Assembly: GCA_045636945.1 (NCBI GenBank) | Contig: JAZTYO010000022.1 | Location: 1 to 60,032, forward strand | Direction: 5' to 3' | From: UMGS172 sp045636945 | Lineage (GTDB): Bacteria; Bacillota; Clostridia; Oscillospirales; Acutalibacteraceae | DNA length: 60,032 nucleotides | In this document: in pieces, positions 41,840 through 50,377 of the stretch | Layout: each line of letters begins with the position of its first letter | Numbering within the stretch: position 1 is the stretch's first letter | Notes under the pieces: generated by a model | What the model was told of the DNA's origin: nothing | Databases searched by the model: none | The model's input: the letters and a program-made list of their open reading frames with translations, nothing else | Position numbers and translations under genes: made by a program

Positions 41840-42441
41840 ATCTACCCAACAAGCTTACAATTTTAAGAATAATTATCACTCCGCTTTTTATGGCGACAAT
41901 GATGATTAATTTCCCGCATCACTATGCCGTAGCATTAGTGTTGTTCTGTGTAGCCTCATTTACCGACTACCTTGACGGCAAGATTGCCCGTGCGAGAGGA
42001 ATAGTCACAAACTTCGGCAAATTCCTCGACCCGTTGGCCGATAAAATGCTAACCACCTCTGCCTTCATCGCATTCCTTGCCAAGGGTATGGGTTGGGGTA
42101 TTGAATGGGTACTGTTTATCGTGCTTTTCCGCGAGTTTATGATAGCCTCTTTGCGCTTGGTGGCAGTTTCGTCCGAAACCAAGAAGGTTATCCCTGCAAA
42201 CATCTGGGGCAAGATTAAGACGGTATCACAGATGGTTGCTATCATAATGGGCATTGCCGTTATGTACTTTGCCGAATCTATAATGCCTCTGATTGAAAAA
42301 TCGGTGGCTGTTCCCGAAGTTGTTATGACGGTTATTATGCTTGTATTCAATATTGTTCTCTGGGTTTCGACCTTGTTTGCCGTTATCTCGGGAGCAATCT
42401 ATATGAAGGACAGCTTCGAATTTATCGACCCTTCAAAGTAA
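41836..42441 (+). CDS. pgsA: CDP-diacylglycerol-glycerol-3-phosphate 3-phosphatidyltransferase
   Basis: PgsA makes phosphatidylglycerol phosphate in the membrane, the route to anionic lipids. The 201-residue protein begins MNLPNKLTILRIIITPLF and has the CDP-alcohol phosphotransferase motif DYLDGKIARARGIVTNFGKFLDPLADK with its four conserved Asp residues. Several membrane helices follow. It overlaps the rimO stop by 4 bases. Confidence 0.95.
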   Translation: MNLPNKLTILRIIITPLFMATMMINFPHHYAVALVLFCVASFTDYLDGKIARARGIVTNFGKFLDPLADKMLTTSAFIAFLAKGMGWGIEWVLFIVLFREFMIASLRLVAVSSETKKVIPANIWGKIKTVSQMVAIIMGIAVMYFAESIMPLIEKSVAVPEVVMTVIMLVFNIVLWVSTLFAVISGAIYMKDSFEFIDPSK

Positions 42442-42528
42442 TCATAAATCATTTATAAATACCTATATATAAGGCATAACAGGTTTACAAATAACGGATC
42501 ATTTGCTTGAGCAATATGGAGGTTATGT

Positions 42529-43341
42529 ATGATTTGTAGGAAATGTGGGGAGAATTTACCTGATAATGCCCGCGAGTGTTTCACCTGCGGTGCAAAGGTC
42601 AGAAAGCCTCAACCCGTTGCCGAGGTTGTAGAGGTTGCTCCTCCCGAGGTGTCGGTTGTAAAGCCTCCAAGACCTGCCGGTGAGGTGCTGAAAGAGGTAT
42701 TTTCTTCAAGCAGTTACCTTATAATGTGTATTTTCCTTGTAATACACACCGTTTTCTTAATAGGGGTAAACGTTTTGGTATTTTATATCCCTGAATTGGA
42801 CTTCAAAACAATGATAAGCAGTGTTATTAGCATTGTTATGGAGTTGATACTTATTGTTCCGTCGATTGCGATGTACGTTAAAGCCAAAGCAGTAAAAGAG
42901 CCCACGGGTGACGATTTTGTAAAGTTGTTGAAGATTCTGCAAGTTTATATGATTGTGAATTTGGTAGCGTCAATAATCGGCTCGGTTTCAAGCTTTATTT
43001 CAATGGGAATTATGTCGTTGTTTTCGTTTGGTGGAGTTGTTGTCGAGATAGTATCACTTGTTCTTTCAATACTTCCTATTTACTCTGCCTATCAGTTGAC
43101 CGGCTCGCTTATAAAAAGTTGTGAAAAGGGCAGAATGATGCTTGAGGGTGTAGGCGTTTTGCGAGTATACGTTATTTTATACGAGGTATTAATGATAATC
43201 CTGACAGTCCTTATGGCATTGTTGGCTATAATAGAAGAGCCTATTATATTTTTAGTTGCATTATTCACATTGTGTTATGCTATATTTATGCTCAGAATCC
43301 ACAATTTCCTCTATTTACTGCAGGATAAATCAAAATATTAA
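42529..43341 (+). CDS. Zinc-ribbon multi-pass membrane protein
   Basis: The 270-residue protein starts with a zinc ribbon, CRKCGENLPDNARECFTCG, then a Val/Pro/Glu-rich linker (about 25-52) and about five hydrophobic segments (about 64-88, 97-119, 145-165, 168-188 and 213-245). I do not recognise a named family. The zinc ribbon followed by membrane helices is common in Clostridia proteins of unknown role. GGAGG precedes the ATG. It stands alone between pgsA and the T-box. Confidence 0.75.
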   Translation: MICRKCGENLPDNARECFTCGAKVRKPQPVAEVVEVAPPEVSVVKPPRPAGEVLKEVFSSSSYLIMCIFLVIHTVFLIGVNVLVFYIPELDFKTMISSVISIVMELILIVPSIAMYVKAKAVKEPTGDDFVKLLKILQVYMIVNLVASIIGSVSSFISMGIMSLFSFGGVVVEIVSLVLSILPIYSAYQLTGSLIKSCEKGRMMLEGVGVLRVYVILYEVLMIILTVLMALLAIIEEPIIFLVALFTLCYAIFMLRIHNFLYLLQDKSKY

Positions 43342-43348
43342 AAAAGTG

Positions 43349-43376
43349 TAGACATTTCAAAAATTTCTGCTATAAT
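43349..43376 (+). promoter_or_regulatory. Promoter of the T-box/cysE-cysS unit
   Basis: TAGACA, 16 bp, TATAAT, starting 7 bp after the previous gene's stop. The transcript would start at about 43384, just ahead of the T-box stem I. Confidence 0.8.
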
Positions 43377-43383
43377 ATAGTAA

Positions 43384-43630
43384 ACATATATAATGTAAAT
43401 GCTTTGAGCAGGATAAGTAACCGATTGCAAAACCGACAGAGAGAGGCCCCACCGACTGAGAAGGCCTTAGGCGAGAGTTTTTGGTGAATGCACCTGTGAG
43501 CTTGTGAGGGGAAACTTCAGTATCCTCACACGGAGTGACCTACGTTATAGGGTTTTCGAGTTAAAACAGGAGTGGAACCGCGTAATCACGCCTCCGATGG
43601 GTAATTGTGCCCGTCGGAGGCGCTTTTTTA
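43384..43630 (+). promoter_or_regulatory. Cysteine T-box riboswitch
   Basis: The T-box core AGGAGTGGAACCGCG lies at 43568-43582. Upstream is a long stem I with an AGTA motif near 43418 and the specifier loop ggtgaaTGCacc, where TGC at 43489-43491 is a Cys codon. Uncharged tRNA-Cys should pair with both the specifier and the T-box, favouring antitermination. The terminator at 43589-43622 completes the switch. The downstream genes cysE and cysS match this specificity. Confidence 0.93.
43589..43622 (+). terminator. T-box-controlled terminator
   Basis: The arms cgcctccgatggg and cccgtcggaggcg form a strong hairpin followed by cttttttaa. It is the off-state structure of the Cys T-box. Confidence 0.92.
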
Positions 43631-43712
43631 AGTAAGAAGTAATAGGTAAGAGGTAATAAGTAGGGCAGGGGCTTGCTCCTGTCGAAATCCATATAAAATT
43701 TGCATACACATT

Positions 43713-43740
43713 GTAGGGACCGACGTCGTCGGCGGTCCGG
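43713..43740. repeat. Dispersed GTAGGGACCGAC intergenic repeat
   Basis: gtagggaccgacgtcgtcgg, ending ...cggtccgg, contains the inverted pair ggaccg/cggtcc. The same unit occurs at 44419 and 46651. It lies in the cysE leader, directly before the Shine-Dalgarno. Confidence 0.7.
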
Positions 43741-43751
43741 CAAAAAGGAGA

Positions 43752-44393
43752 ATGACATTGTTTGAACGCATAAGAGAGGATATAAGGGCGGTTAAAGAAC
43801 GCGACCCTGCCGCAAGAAGCTCTATCGAAATCTTTTTCTTGTATCCCGGTGTAAGGGCACTTCGTATGTATCGCCGTGCGCATTGGTTTTACAAGCACAA
43901 TATGAAGTTTTTTGCCCGTTGGATTTCACAACGAGCAGCAAGGAAGACGGGTATTGAGATTCACCCCGGTGCAACCATTGGCCGTCGTTTGGTTATCGAC
44001 CACGGTCACGGTGTTGTTATTGGTGAAACGGCCGAAATCGGTGACGATGTTCTGATTTATCAGGGTGTTACCCTTGGCGGTACGGGTAAGGACGTCGGCA
44101 AACGTCACCCCACCATCGGCAACAATGTTATGGTGTGCAGCGGCGCTAAGGTTTTGGGACCATTTAAGGTTGGCGATAACTCTAGAGTTGCGGCAGGTGC
44201 TGTGGTGCTCGAAGAGGTACCGCCCAACTGTACCGTGGTCGGCATCCCTGCCAAGATAGTCCGTCAGGACGGTCAGAAAATTGCTCCGCTTGACCAGATC
44301 CACATTCCCGACCCTGTTGCACAGCAACTCAACGAGCTTAACGACCGCTTGAATAAGCTGACCGAAAAGTTTGATGAAATATCTAAAAAATAG
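43752..44393 (+). CDS. cysE: Serine O-acetyltransferase
   Basis: CysE makes O-acetylserine from serine and acetyl-CoA, the entry to cysteine synthesis. The 213-residue protein has an N-terminal helical part (IREDIRAVKERDPAARSSIE), the left-handed hexapeptide helix (GIEIHPGATIGRRLVIDHGHGVVIGETAEIGDDVLIYQGVTLGGT) with the catalytic DHGHG, and GKRHPTIGNNVMVCSGAKVLGPFKVG. AAGGAG precedes the ATG at 43752. It is under T-box control with cysS. Confidence 0.96.
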   Translation: MTLFERIREDIRAVKERDPAARSSIEIFFLYPGVRALRMYRRAHWFYKHNMKFFARWISQRAARKTGIEIHPGATIGRRLVIDHGHGVVIGETAEIGDDVLIYQGVTLGGTGKDVGKRHPTIGNNVMVCSGAKVLGPFKVGDNSRVAAGAVVLEEVPPNCTVVGIPAKIVRQDGQKIAPLDQIHIPDPVAQQLNELNDRLNKLTEKFDEISKK

Positions 44394-44418
44394 CCTTAAG
44401 GTATCTGTTCATTTTTAT

Positions 44419-44492
44419 GTAGGGACCGACCTCTTGGGCGGTCCGCAGATTATAGCAAGCCTTGCGGGAGTGCACAGAGGCACTCCCCTACA
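44419..44492. repeat. Dispersed GTAGGGACCGAC repeat, long form
   Basis: It begins gtagggaccgacctcttggg and ends gcactcccctac, so the outer ends (gtaggg and cccctac) are inverted. An inner hairpin gggagtgc/gcactccc lies on the right. It fills the cysE-cysS gap and looks like a small non-coding transposon-like unit. Confidence 0.65.
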
Positions 44493-44525
44493 ATAAACCA
44501 TAGGATTACAATCAAGGAGAACATT

Positions 44526-45914
44526 ATGAAGATTTATAACACACTCACAAGAACCAAAGACGAACTTAAAACGGTAGACGAGGGTCAGGTCAAAATTTAC
44601 GCCTGCGGACCTACCGTTTACAACTACATCCATATCGGTAATGCACGTCCTTTGTGTGTTTTCGACGTACTTCGCCGTTATTTGGAGTGGCGAGGTCTTG
44701 ACGTAAAGTTCGTTCAGAACTTTACCGATATCGACGATAAGCTTATCAAAAAGGCCAACGAGGAGGGCATCACCGTGCCCGAGGTTGCTGCCCGTTATAT
44801 CGAGGAATTCTGGACCGATTCCAACGGTCTTAATATACGCAAGGCAACCGTTCATCCCAAGGCAACCGAAAATATCGATGCCATTATCGGCATAATCACC
44901 GAGCTTGTCGAGAAGGGCTATGCATACCCCTCGGCAGGTGACGTTTACTTTCGCGCCAAGAAGTTTAATGAGTACGGCAAGCTTTCACATCAGCCACTTG
45001 ACGAGTTGGCTGAGGGTGCATCCAACCGTGTCGACGGCGGTGCCGACGTTAAGGAAGACCCGATGGACTTCTGTTTGTGGAAAGGAGCTAAAGAGGGCGA
45101 GCCTTTTTGGGAGTCACCTTGGGGCAAGGGTCGTCCCGGTTGGCATATCGAATGCTCGGCAATGGCAGGCCGTTATCTTGGCAAGACCATTGATATTCAC
45201 TGTGGCGGTCAGGATTTGATTTTCCCCCACCACGAGAACGAGATTGCACAGTCAGAGTGTGCTAACGGTTGCGATTTTGCACACTATTGGATGCACAACG
45301 GTTATATCAACGTTGATAACCGTAAGATGTCTAAATCGCTCAACAACTTCTTCACCGTTCGTGAGGTTGCCGAAAAATTTGGTTACGAGCCTGTGCGTTA
45401 CATTATGATTGCCTCGCACTACCGTAGTCCCATTAATTATAGTGTTGATATCATCGAGCAGGCACAGTCCTCTTTGGATAGACTTTATAAGTGCCGTGAG
45501 GGTCTTGAATTTGCTATTTCTCACGCCTCGATGGGTGGCGAAGCACCCGAATTCCTCGCAAAATACCGTCAGCAGTTTATCGACGCAATGGACGACGACC
45601 TCAACACCGCCGATGCTTTGGGTGCTCTGTTTATGATGGTTCGCGACATCAATAAAGCCGTTGCCGACAAGGCTGGCAAGGCTACTCTCGAGGCCTGCCT
45701 CAACGCTTTCAACGAGCTTTGCGATGTCTTAGGTCTTTTGTATCAAAGAAAAGATGATTCTATTGATGCAGAGGTAGAGGAATTGATTGCTCAGCGTACT
45801 GCCGCAAGAAAGGCCAAGGATTTCAAAAAGGCCGACGAAATCCGCGACAAGCTCAACGAAATGGGTATTATCCTTGAGGACACCCGTGAGGGCGTTAAGT
45901 GGAGCCGCAAGTAA
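44526..45914 (+). CDS. cysS: Cysteinyl-tRNA synthetase
   Basis: This is a class I synthetase that charges tRNA-Cys. The 462-residue protein has the HIGH motif (CGPTVYNYIHIGNARP), the zinc-binding residues (C28 in YACGP, C in WHIECSAM, HHENE), KMSKS (NRKMSKSLNN) and a C-terminal anticodon-binding region (FKKADEIRDKLNEMGIILEDT). It is controlled by the Cys T-box upstream of cysE. The stop overlaps the next start (TAATG). Confidence 0.97.
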   Translation: MKIYNTLTRTKDELKTVDEGQVKIYACGPTVYNYIHIGNARPLCVFDVLRRYLEWRGLDVKFVQNFTDIDDKLIKKANEEGITVPEVAARYIEEFWTDSNGLNIRKATVHPKATENIDAIIGIITELVEKGYAYPSAGDVYFRAKKFNEYGKLSHQPLDELAEGASNRVDGGADVKEDPMDFCLWKGAKEGEPFWESPWGKGRPGWHIECSAMAGRYLGKTIDIHCGGQDLIFPHHENEIAQSECANGCDFAHYWMHNGYINVDNRKMSKSLNNFFTVREVAEKFGYEPVRYIMIASHYRSPINYSVDIIEQAQSSLDRLYKCREGLEFAISHASMGGEAPEFLAKYRQQFIDAMDDDLNTADALGALFMMVRDINKAVADKAGKATLEACLNAFNELCDVLGLLYQRKDDSIDAEVEELIAQRTAARKAKDFKKADEIRDKLNEMGIILEDTREGVKWSRK

Positions 45915-46651
45915 TGGACGGTCTTAAAAAAGAACCGTTAGGTAAATATGAAATTTTGGTGAGCCGTGACCACACCTTTGGCACCGATGCCGTGTTATTG
46001 TCCGATTTTGCGGGCCGACAAAGGTCAAAAAAAGCCTGCGATATCGGAACGGGTTGCGGCATCATCCCTTTGCTTTTGCATAAAAATGGAACGTCATCCG
46101 AGGTGCACGGTATCGAACTGCAACCTGCGGCTGCCGAAATTGCCGAGAAAAATGCCAAACTCAACGGCATCTCCAAGCAGTTCAAGGTTCATAACATTGA
46201 TATGAAGGACGTTAAGGGCAATCTGCCGCATGCTGAGTTTGACCTTGTCACCTGCAATCCGCCCTATAAGGTGGACGGTGGCGGAAATCAAAATCTAACC
46301 GAGGCGCAACGCATTGCAAGACACGAGGTTAAGTGTGTTTTCTCGGATGTTGTTGCCGCCGCAAAGTATCTTTTGAAGTTTGGCGGAAGGCTTTGCATCT
46401 GTCATCGTCCCGAACGCCTTGCGGACATAATGTGCTATATGCGAGAGCACGGCATTGAGCCAAAGGTCCTTCGTGAGGTTATCCAACGCGAGGGCAAAGA
46501 AGCTTGGCTTGTGTTGGTCGAGGGCAAGCTTGGAGGAAACCGCGGTATGACGGTTTTGCCACCGCTTTACGTTGAAAAGGGCGGTCAGTTGACCGACGAA
46601 ATGATAGAAATTTACGGCGACTACAAAGAAGGTCACGACCGTAAAATATAG
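45914..46651 (+). CDS. tRNA1(Val) adenine-37 N6-methyltransferase-like protein
   Basis: The protein begins MDGLKKEPLGKYEILVSRDHTFGTDAVLL and has a Rossmann SAM site (CDIGTGCGIIPLLL) and the NPPY catalytic motif (VTCNPPYKVDGGG), the pattern of the YfiC/TrmN6 family. The N-terminal start overlaps the cysS stop (TAATG), so the ATG at 45914 is preferred over 45899. rsmI follows, another RNA methyltransferase often placed beside this gene in Firmicutes. Confidence 0.9.
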   Translation: MDGLKKEPLGKYEILVSRDHTFGTDAVLLSDFAGRQRSKKACDIGTGCGIIPLLLHKNGTSSEVHGIELQPAAAEIAEKNAKLNGISKQFKVHNIDMKDVKGNLPHAEFDLVTCNPPYKVDGGGNQNLTEAQRIARHEVKCVFSDVVAAAKYLLKFGGRLCICHRPERLADIMCYMREHGIEPKVLREVIQREGKEAWLVLVEGKLGGNRGMTVLPPLYVEKGGQLTDEMIEIYGDYKEGHDRKI

Positions 46652-46702
46652 TAGGGATCGACATCCTTGGCGGTCCGCGGACGAACAAAGTTCACCCCTA
46701 CG
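46651..46702. repeat. Dispersed GTAGGG-type intergenic repeat
   Basis: gtagggatcgacatccttgg leads into cggtccgcgg and ends ttcacccctac, giving inverted outer ends. It starts at the last base of the methyltransferase stop codon, in the gap before rsmI. Confidence 0.65.
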
Positions 46703-46780
46703 GTATACAGGGAATAACGGTATATTGCAGGGAAACGCAATTTACAATTTTCAAACTTAAAAAACTCACAAGGAGGAAAT

Positions 46781-47605
46781 ATGGCAGGCAAATTATATGT
46801 TGTTGGTACTCCTATAGGTAATTTGGGCGATATGTCACCCCGTGCAGTTGAGATTCTTGGCTCGGTTGATTTTATTGCCGCCGAGGACACCCGTGTAACT
46901 GTGAAATTGCTCAATCACTTTGGCATAAAAAAGCCGATGGTAAGCTATCACGAGCATAATAAGGCATCCCAAAACGAAAAAATTGCCGACCGAATCGCGT
47001 TGGGCGAAACTTGTGCATTGGTTACTGATGCAGGTATGCCTGCTATTTCCGACCCCGGTGAGGATTTGGTGCGTTTTTGCCATGAAAAGGAACTGCTGGT
47101 AGAGTCGGTGCCCGGTCCTAGCGCTCTTATCACTGCACTTGCCATTTCGGGCATGCCGTCGAAACGCTTTTGCTTTGAAGGTTTTTTGTCGGTCGAGAAA
47201 AAGGAGAGGGAAGCCCACCTCGAGTCACTAAGAGGTGACACCCACACCTTGATTTTTTATGAAGCACCGCACAAACTTGCAGCGACTTTGCGTGATATGC
47301 TGAAATATTTTGGCAACCGCAAAATTGCGCTCGTTAAAGAACTTACCAAACTGCACGAAAACTGCGAATTGACAACGCTTTTCGAGGCTAATGAGAAATA
47401 CTCGGACGGCAGTGCCAAAGGCGAGTTTGTGCTGATAATTGAGGGCGCAAAGATAGAGGATACCGCCAAAGAATATACCCTGGAAAAGGCCGTGGAAATG
47501 GCAAACGGCTTCATTGTGGCCGGAATGTCACCTACCGCCGCCGCCAAAAGTGCTGCAGGACTTACAGGCTTGCGGCGAAATGAGATTTATAAAAATTTGA
47601 TATAA
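46781..47605 (+). CDS. rsmI: 16S rRNA 2'-O-methylcytidine-1402 methyltransferase
   Basis: RsmI (YraL) methylates the ribose of C1402 in 16S rRNA. The 274-residue protein has GKLYVVGTPIGNLGDMSPRAVEIL, AEDTRVT, VTDAGMPAISDPGEDLV and PGPSALITALAISGMP, the tetrapyrrole-methylase-like fold with its SAM loops. The C-terminal half is shorter and less conserved. AGGAGG precedes the ATG. Confidence 0.96.
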   Translation: MAGKLYVVGTPIGNLGDMSPRAVEILGSVDFIAAEDTRVTVKLLNHFGIKKPMVSYHEHNKASQNEKIADRIALGETCALVTDAGMPAISDPGEDLVRFCHEKELLVESVPGPSALITALAISGMPSKRFCFEGFLSVEKKEREAHLESLRGDTHTLIFYEAPHKLAATLRDMLKYFGNRKIALVKELTKLHENCELTTLFEANEKYSDGSAKGEFVLIIEGAKIEDTAKEYTLEKAVEMANGFIVAGMSPTAAAKSAAGLTGLRRNEIYKNLI

Positions 47606-47667
47606 AGAGATTTTATTGCAAAAGGTTAGAAGTGTTATTTCTGTAATACTTGCTCATTAAATTCACA

Positions 47668-47704
47668 AAAAAAGAAGCAGTATCTAGGATACTACTTCTT
47701 TTTT
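47668..47704. terminator. Bidirectional terminator between rsmI and tRNA-Ala
   Basis: aagaagcagtat and atactacttctt pair with one mismatch, with an A-run to the left and a T-run to the right. It can serve rsmI on the plus strand and tRNA-Ala on the minus strand. Confidence 0.85.
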
Positions 47705-47708
47705 GTGT

Positions 47709-47784
47709 TGGTGGAGACGAAGAGGTTCGAACTCTCGACCTTACGGATGCGAACCGTACGCTCTCCCAGCTGAGCTACGCCCCC
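47709..47784 (-). tRNA. tRNA-Ala (anticodon CGC)
   Basis: The minus strand reads GGGGGCGTAGCTCAGCTGGG, with anticodon stem TACGG/CCGTA around TTCGCAT, T arm GAGAGTTCGAACCTC, and an encoded CCA. The anticodon CGC reads GCG codons. It follows the XRE gene on the same strand with no clear promoter of its own. Confidence 0.93.
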
Positions 47785-47813
47785 AAGTTGAGCAGTAATC
47801 TGCTCTAATTTTG

Positions 47814-48452
47814 TTATTTATCTTTGCGTTTTGTGACGTTTCCTTTGGCCAATCTGCCTTTTGGAGGTCTTATACCCGACCAAAGTCCAATAATTACCTG
47901 CGCAGGAATACCAACAACGAACATCAGATACAATTTTTGGTCGAGCAACGTTATAAATAGTGCACCCAACGTACTCCAAAGCAAAAGTGAAATGATAAGG
48001 AAGTTGCGCTTTTTATTGAACCATACCGAGTTGAACACGAGCCATACGACAACACTCGCGGGCACCGCATAGGTAAAGCAGGTCGCAAGTATTTCGTAGC
48101 GGATATTTGTTGTTGCTTCAAGAATAAAGAACACAACGGTGGCAACAAGCCAGACCAAACCGATAGAAATACCTGTGATAAATATCTGGTTGCGTTGGAT
48201 ACGGCGACTGACTCTTGTTGCCTGCTCTTTTTCGGAGGTATGGTCAGACTTTAAAAGATAGTCGACCGTGACTTCGAACATATCGGCAATCTGTTTTAAA
48301 ACGCCTACATCGGGTAACGACTCGGCACGTTCCCACTTCGAAACCGCCTTGTCTGAATAATTAAGCTTTTCAGCAAGTTCGAGTTGAGTAAGCCCCGATT
48401 CCTTGCGAAGCTCGGTAATATTATTTGCAATAACGCTTTTCAATTCTTCCAT
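47814..48452 (-). CDS. XRE regulator with membrane domain
   Basis: The 212-residue protein has an N-terminal helix-turn-helix (ITELRKESGLTQLELAEKLNYSDKAVSKWERAESLPDVGVLKQIADMFEVTVDYLL) and about four membrane helices (residues 95-115, 125-145, 153-172 and 175-195), ending in a Lys/Arg-rich tail. Membrane-tethered XRE proteins of this type are common in Clostridia and sense unknown cues. A similar gene occurs at 50378. Confidence 0.88.
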   Translation of the reverse strand: MEELKSVIANNITELRKESGLTQLELAEKLNYSDKAVSKWERAESLPDVGVLKQIADMFEVTVDYLLKSDHTSEKEQATRVSRRIQRNQIFITGISIGLVWLVATVVFFILEATTNIRYEILATCFTYAVPASVVVWLVFNSVWFNKKRNFLIISLLLWSTLGALFITLLDQKLYLMFVVGIPAQVIIGLWSGIRPPKGRLAKGNVTKRKDK

Positions 48453-48515
48453 TTTGACCTCACTATAGCATTATTTTTCGGCTCTACTTCAAAGAGAGTA
48501 ACTATTTTCAAATAT

Positions 48516-48544
48516 AGTATAACACAAACAAAATGGCTTTGCAA
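48516..48544 (-). promoter_or_regulatory. Promoter of the XRE-membrane gene
   Basis: TTGCAA, 17 bp, TATACT on the minus strand, 63 bp upstream of the ATG. The remaining gap to 48707 shows no other feature. Confidence 0.65.
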
Positions 48545-48707
48545 CCCCTTATTTCAAGCCGATTCTACTGTGAGGAGATGTTACAAAATGCAACTCTACT
48601 GAGGTGCATTCAACAGTCTACCTCGGTATTTTATTGGTTTAGTGACTAAAGCTGTACCTTGGTGTATCATAATCTCAAAAGACACCTATTTTACGGAGGT
48701 ATAACCA

Positions 48708-49574
48708 ATGAATAACTATCAGCTCGTCACCGATTCGGCTTGCGACCTTGGACTTGAGCTTTTGACTAAACTTAATGTTAAAAGCGTCAGCCTTACCTTG
48801 AAGTTTGACGGTGAGGACACAGAACTGAAAAATGATGAAATAATCGCCAAGGATTTTTATGATAAAATGAGAGCAGGTGGTGTTGCCAAAACCTCTGCTG
48901 TAAACGTTGACGGTTTTAAAACCGTTTTCGAGGGAATACTCAAAGAAGGCAAGGATATACTTTATCTCGGATTTTCTTCGGGACTAAGCACTACTTACAA
49001 TTCGGCAAGACTTGCTGCCGAGGAACTTCAGGAGGAGTACCCCGATCGCAAGATAATAACAATCGATTCACTTGCTGCTTCAACCGGTTTTGGTATGCTT
49101 GTTTACCTTGTTGCCAAGAAGCGCGACGAAGGTATCGGACTTGAAGAATTGGCTGAATATACCAAAGCAACAATTCCCAATCTTGTGCATTGGTTTACGG
49201 TTGACGACCTTGTTTACTTAAAGCGTGGCGGACGTGTAAGTCCTGCTGTTGCCTTTGTTGGCGGTTTGCTTGGCATAAAGCCTGTTATGCACGTTGATGA
49301 CGAAGGCCATTTGGTCAAGGTAACAACAGCACGTGGCAGAACGGCTGCCATCAAGGCTCTCGCTGACAAGTTCGGTGAAACTGCACTTGACAATACTAAG
49401 GGACCTGTTATGATTTGTCACGGCGACTGTGAAGCTGACGCAAAGAAGTTGTCGGACATTATTGAAAATACCTACGGCGTAAAAACCGACCTTACAGTAT
49501 ACACAGGCCCCGTTATAGGTGCACACTCCGGTCCCGGTACGTTGGCTTTGTTCTTCTTGGGAAATGTGAGGTAA
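48708..49574 (+). CDS. DegV-family fatty-acid-binding protein
   Basis: The 288-residue protein has VTDSACDLGLELL at the start, GFSSGLSTTYNSARLA near residue 87, and VKRGGR-like LKRGGRVSPAVAFVGGLLGIKPVMHVD, which form the fatty-acid pocket of the DegV fold. Some family members (FakB) feed fatty acids to the FakA kinase; fakA is not in this window. GGAGG precedes the ATG. A second DegV gene lies at 59058. The hemolysin III-type gene follows after 4 bp. Confidence 0.92.
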   Translation: MNNYQLVTDSACDLGLELLTKLNVKSVSLTLKFDGEDTELKNDEIIAKDFYDKMRAGGVAKTSAVNVDGFKTVFEGILKEGKDILYLGFSSGLSTTYNSARLAAEELQEEYPDRKIITIDSLAASTGFGMLVYLVAKKRDEGIGLEELAEYTKATIPNLVHWFTVDDLVYLKRGGRVSPAVAFVGGLLGIKPVMHVDDEGHLVKVTTARGRTAAIKALADKFGETALDNTKGPVMICHGDCEADAKKLSDIIENTYGVKTDLTVYTGPVIGAHSGPGTLALFFLGNVR

Positions 49575-49578
49575 TTTA

Positions 49579-50256
49579 ATGGAACGAACCCCTCTTCGCA
49601 ACCGCGTTTTGCCAAATTACACTCGCGGTGAGGAGATATTTAATATGGTCACCCACATTGTAGGCGGTGTCTTTGGAATTGCTGTGTTGGTGCTGTGTGT
49701 TATAAAATCGGCACTGATTTGCGATGCATGGGCAGTGGTCGGGAGTGCGATTTACGGCGCTTCAATGATATTGCTTTACAGTGTTTCAAGCATCTATCAC
49801 GGCTTGGGATTCGGTATTCCGATGGCTAAAAAGGTAATGCAGGTTGTTGATCATTGCACCATCTTTTTGCTGATAGCCGGTACCTACACCCCCATACTAA
49901 TGACCGCCATCCGACGCGAATCGGCCGTGACCGCGTGGGTGCTTTTCGGTGTTGAATGGGGATTTGCAGTTCTTGGTGCTACTTTGAACGCAATCGACCT
50001 TAAAAAGTACTCAAAATTCTCGATGCTTTGCTATGTCGGAATGGGTTGGGGCATTGTTTTTGCCGCAAAAACGGCCGTCAAGGCCATTCCGTTTAACGGC
50101 CTTATGTTCCTGCTTTTGGGCGGAGTTGCCTATACCATCGGTGCCGCGATTTATGCCTTGGGCAAAAAACGTCGCTACATGCACTCGGTATTTCACATCT
50201 TTGTGGTGATAGGCAGCATTCTGCAATTCTTTGCCATCCTTTTTTGGGTGATTTGA
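49579..50256 (+). CDS. Hemolysin III-family (YqfA/PAQR) membrane protein
   Basis: The 225-residue protein has seven membrane segments and the family motifs: NYTRGEEIFNMVTHIVGG near the N-terminus, SSIYHGLG near residue 71, VDHCTIFLLIAGTYTPI near 94, and a C-terminal HSVFHIFVVIGSILQFFAI. The three His residues and Asp likely bind zinc, as in PAQR proteins. The name hemolysin is historical; the function in most bacteria is not known. It is co-transcribed with the DegV gene. Confidence 0.93.
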   Translation: MERTPLRNRVLPNYTRGEEIFNMVTHIVGGVFGIAVLVLCVIKSALICDAWAVVGSAIYGASMILLYSVSSIYHGLGFGIPMAKKVMQVVDHCTIFLLIAGTYTPILMTAIRRESAVTAWVLFGVEWGFAVLGATLNAIDLKKYSKFSMLCYVGMGWGIVFAAKTAVKAIPFNGLMFLLLGGVAYTIGAAIYALGKKRRYMHSVFHIFVVIGSILQFFAILFWVI

Positions 50257-50304
50257 AATGTTAATCGAATTATTAAACCGCTTAGCAAAATAACATCATA
50301 TAAT

Positions 50305-50344
50305 AAAAATGGGTATGGGAGCAAAAACTCCCATACCCATTTTT
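50305..50344 (+). terminator. Terminator after the hemolysin III-type gene
   Basis: The arms aaaaatgggtatgggag and ctcccatacccattttt are perfect, with a short A loop and a T-run. It also reads on the minus strand for the gene at 50378. Confidence 0.9.
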
Positions 50345-50377
50345 GTTGGAAATCAGTGAGATGGTACAATATAATCG

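Noticed and set aside
43545..43898. Minus-strand 117-residue frame across the T-box and cysE start
   Set aside because: It reads through the antisense of the T-box terminator and cysE; no ribosome site.
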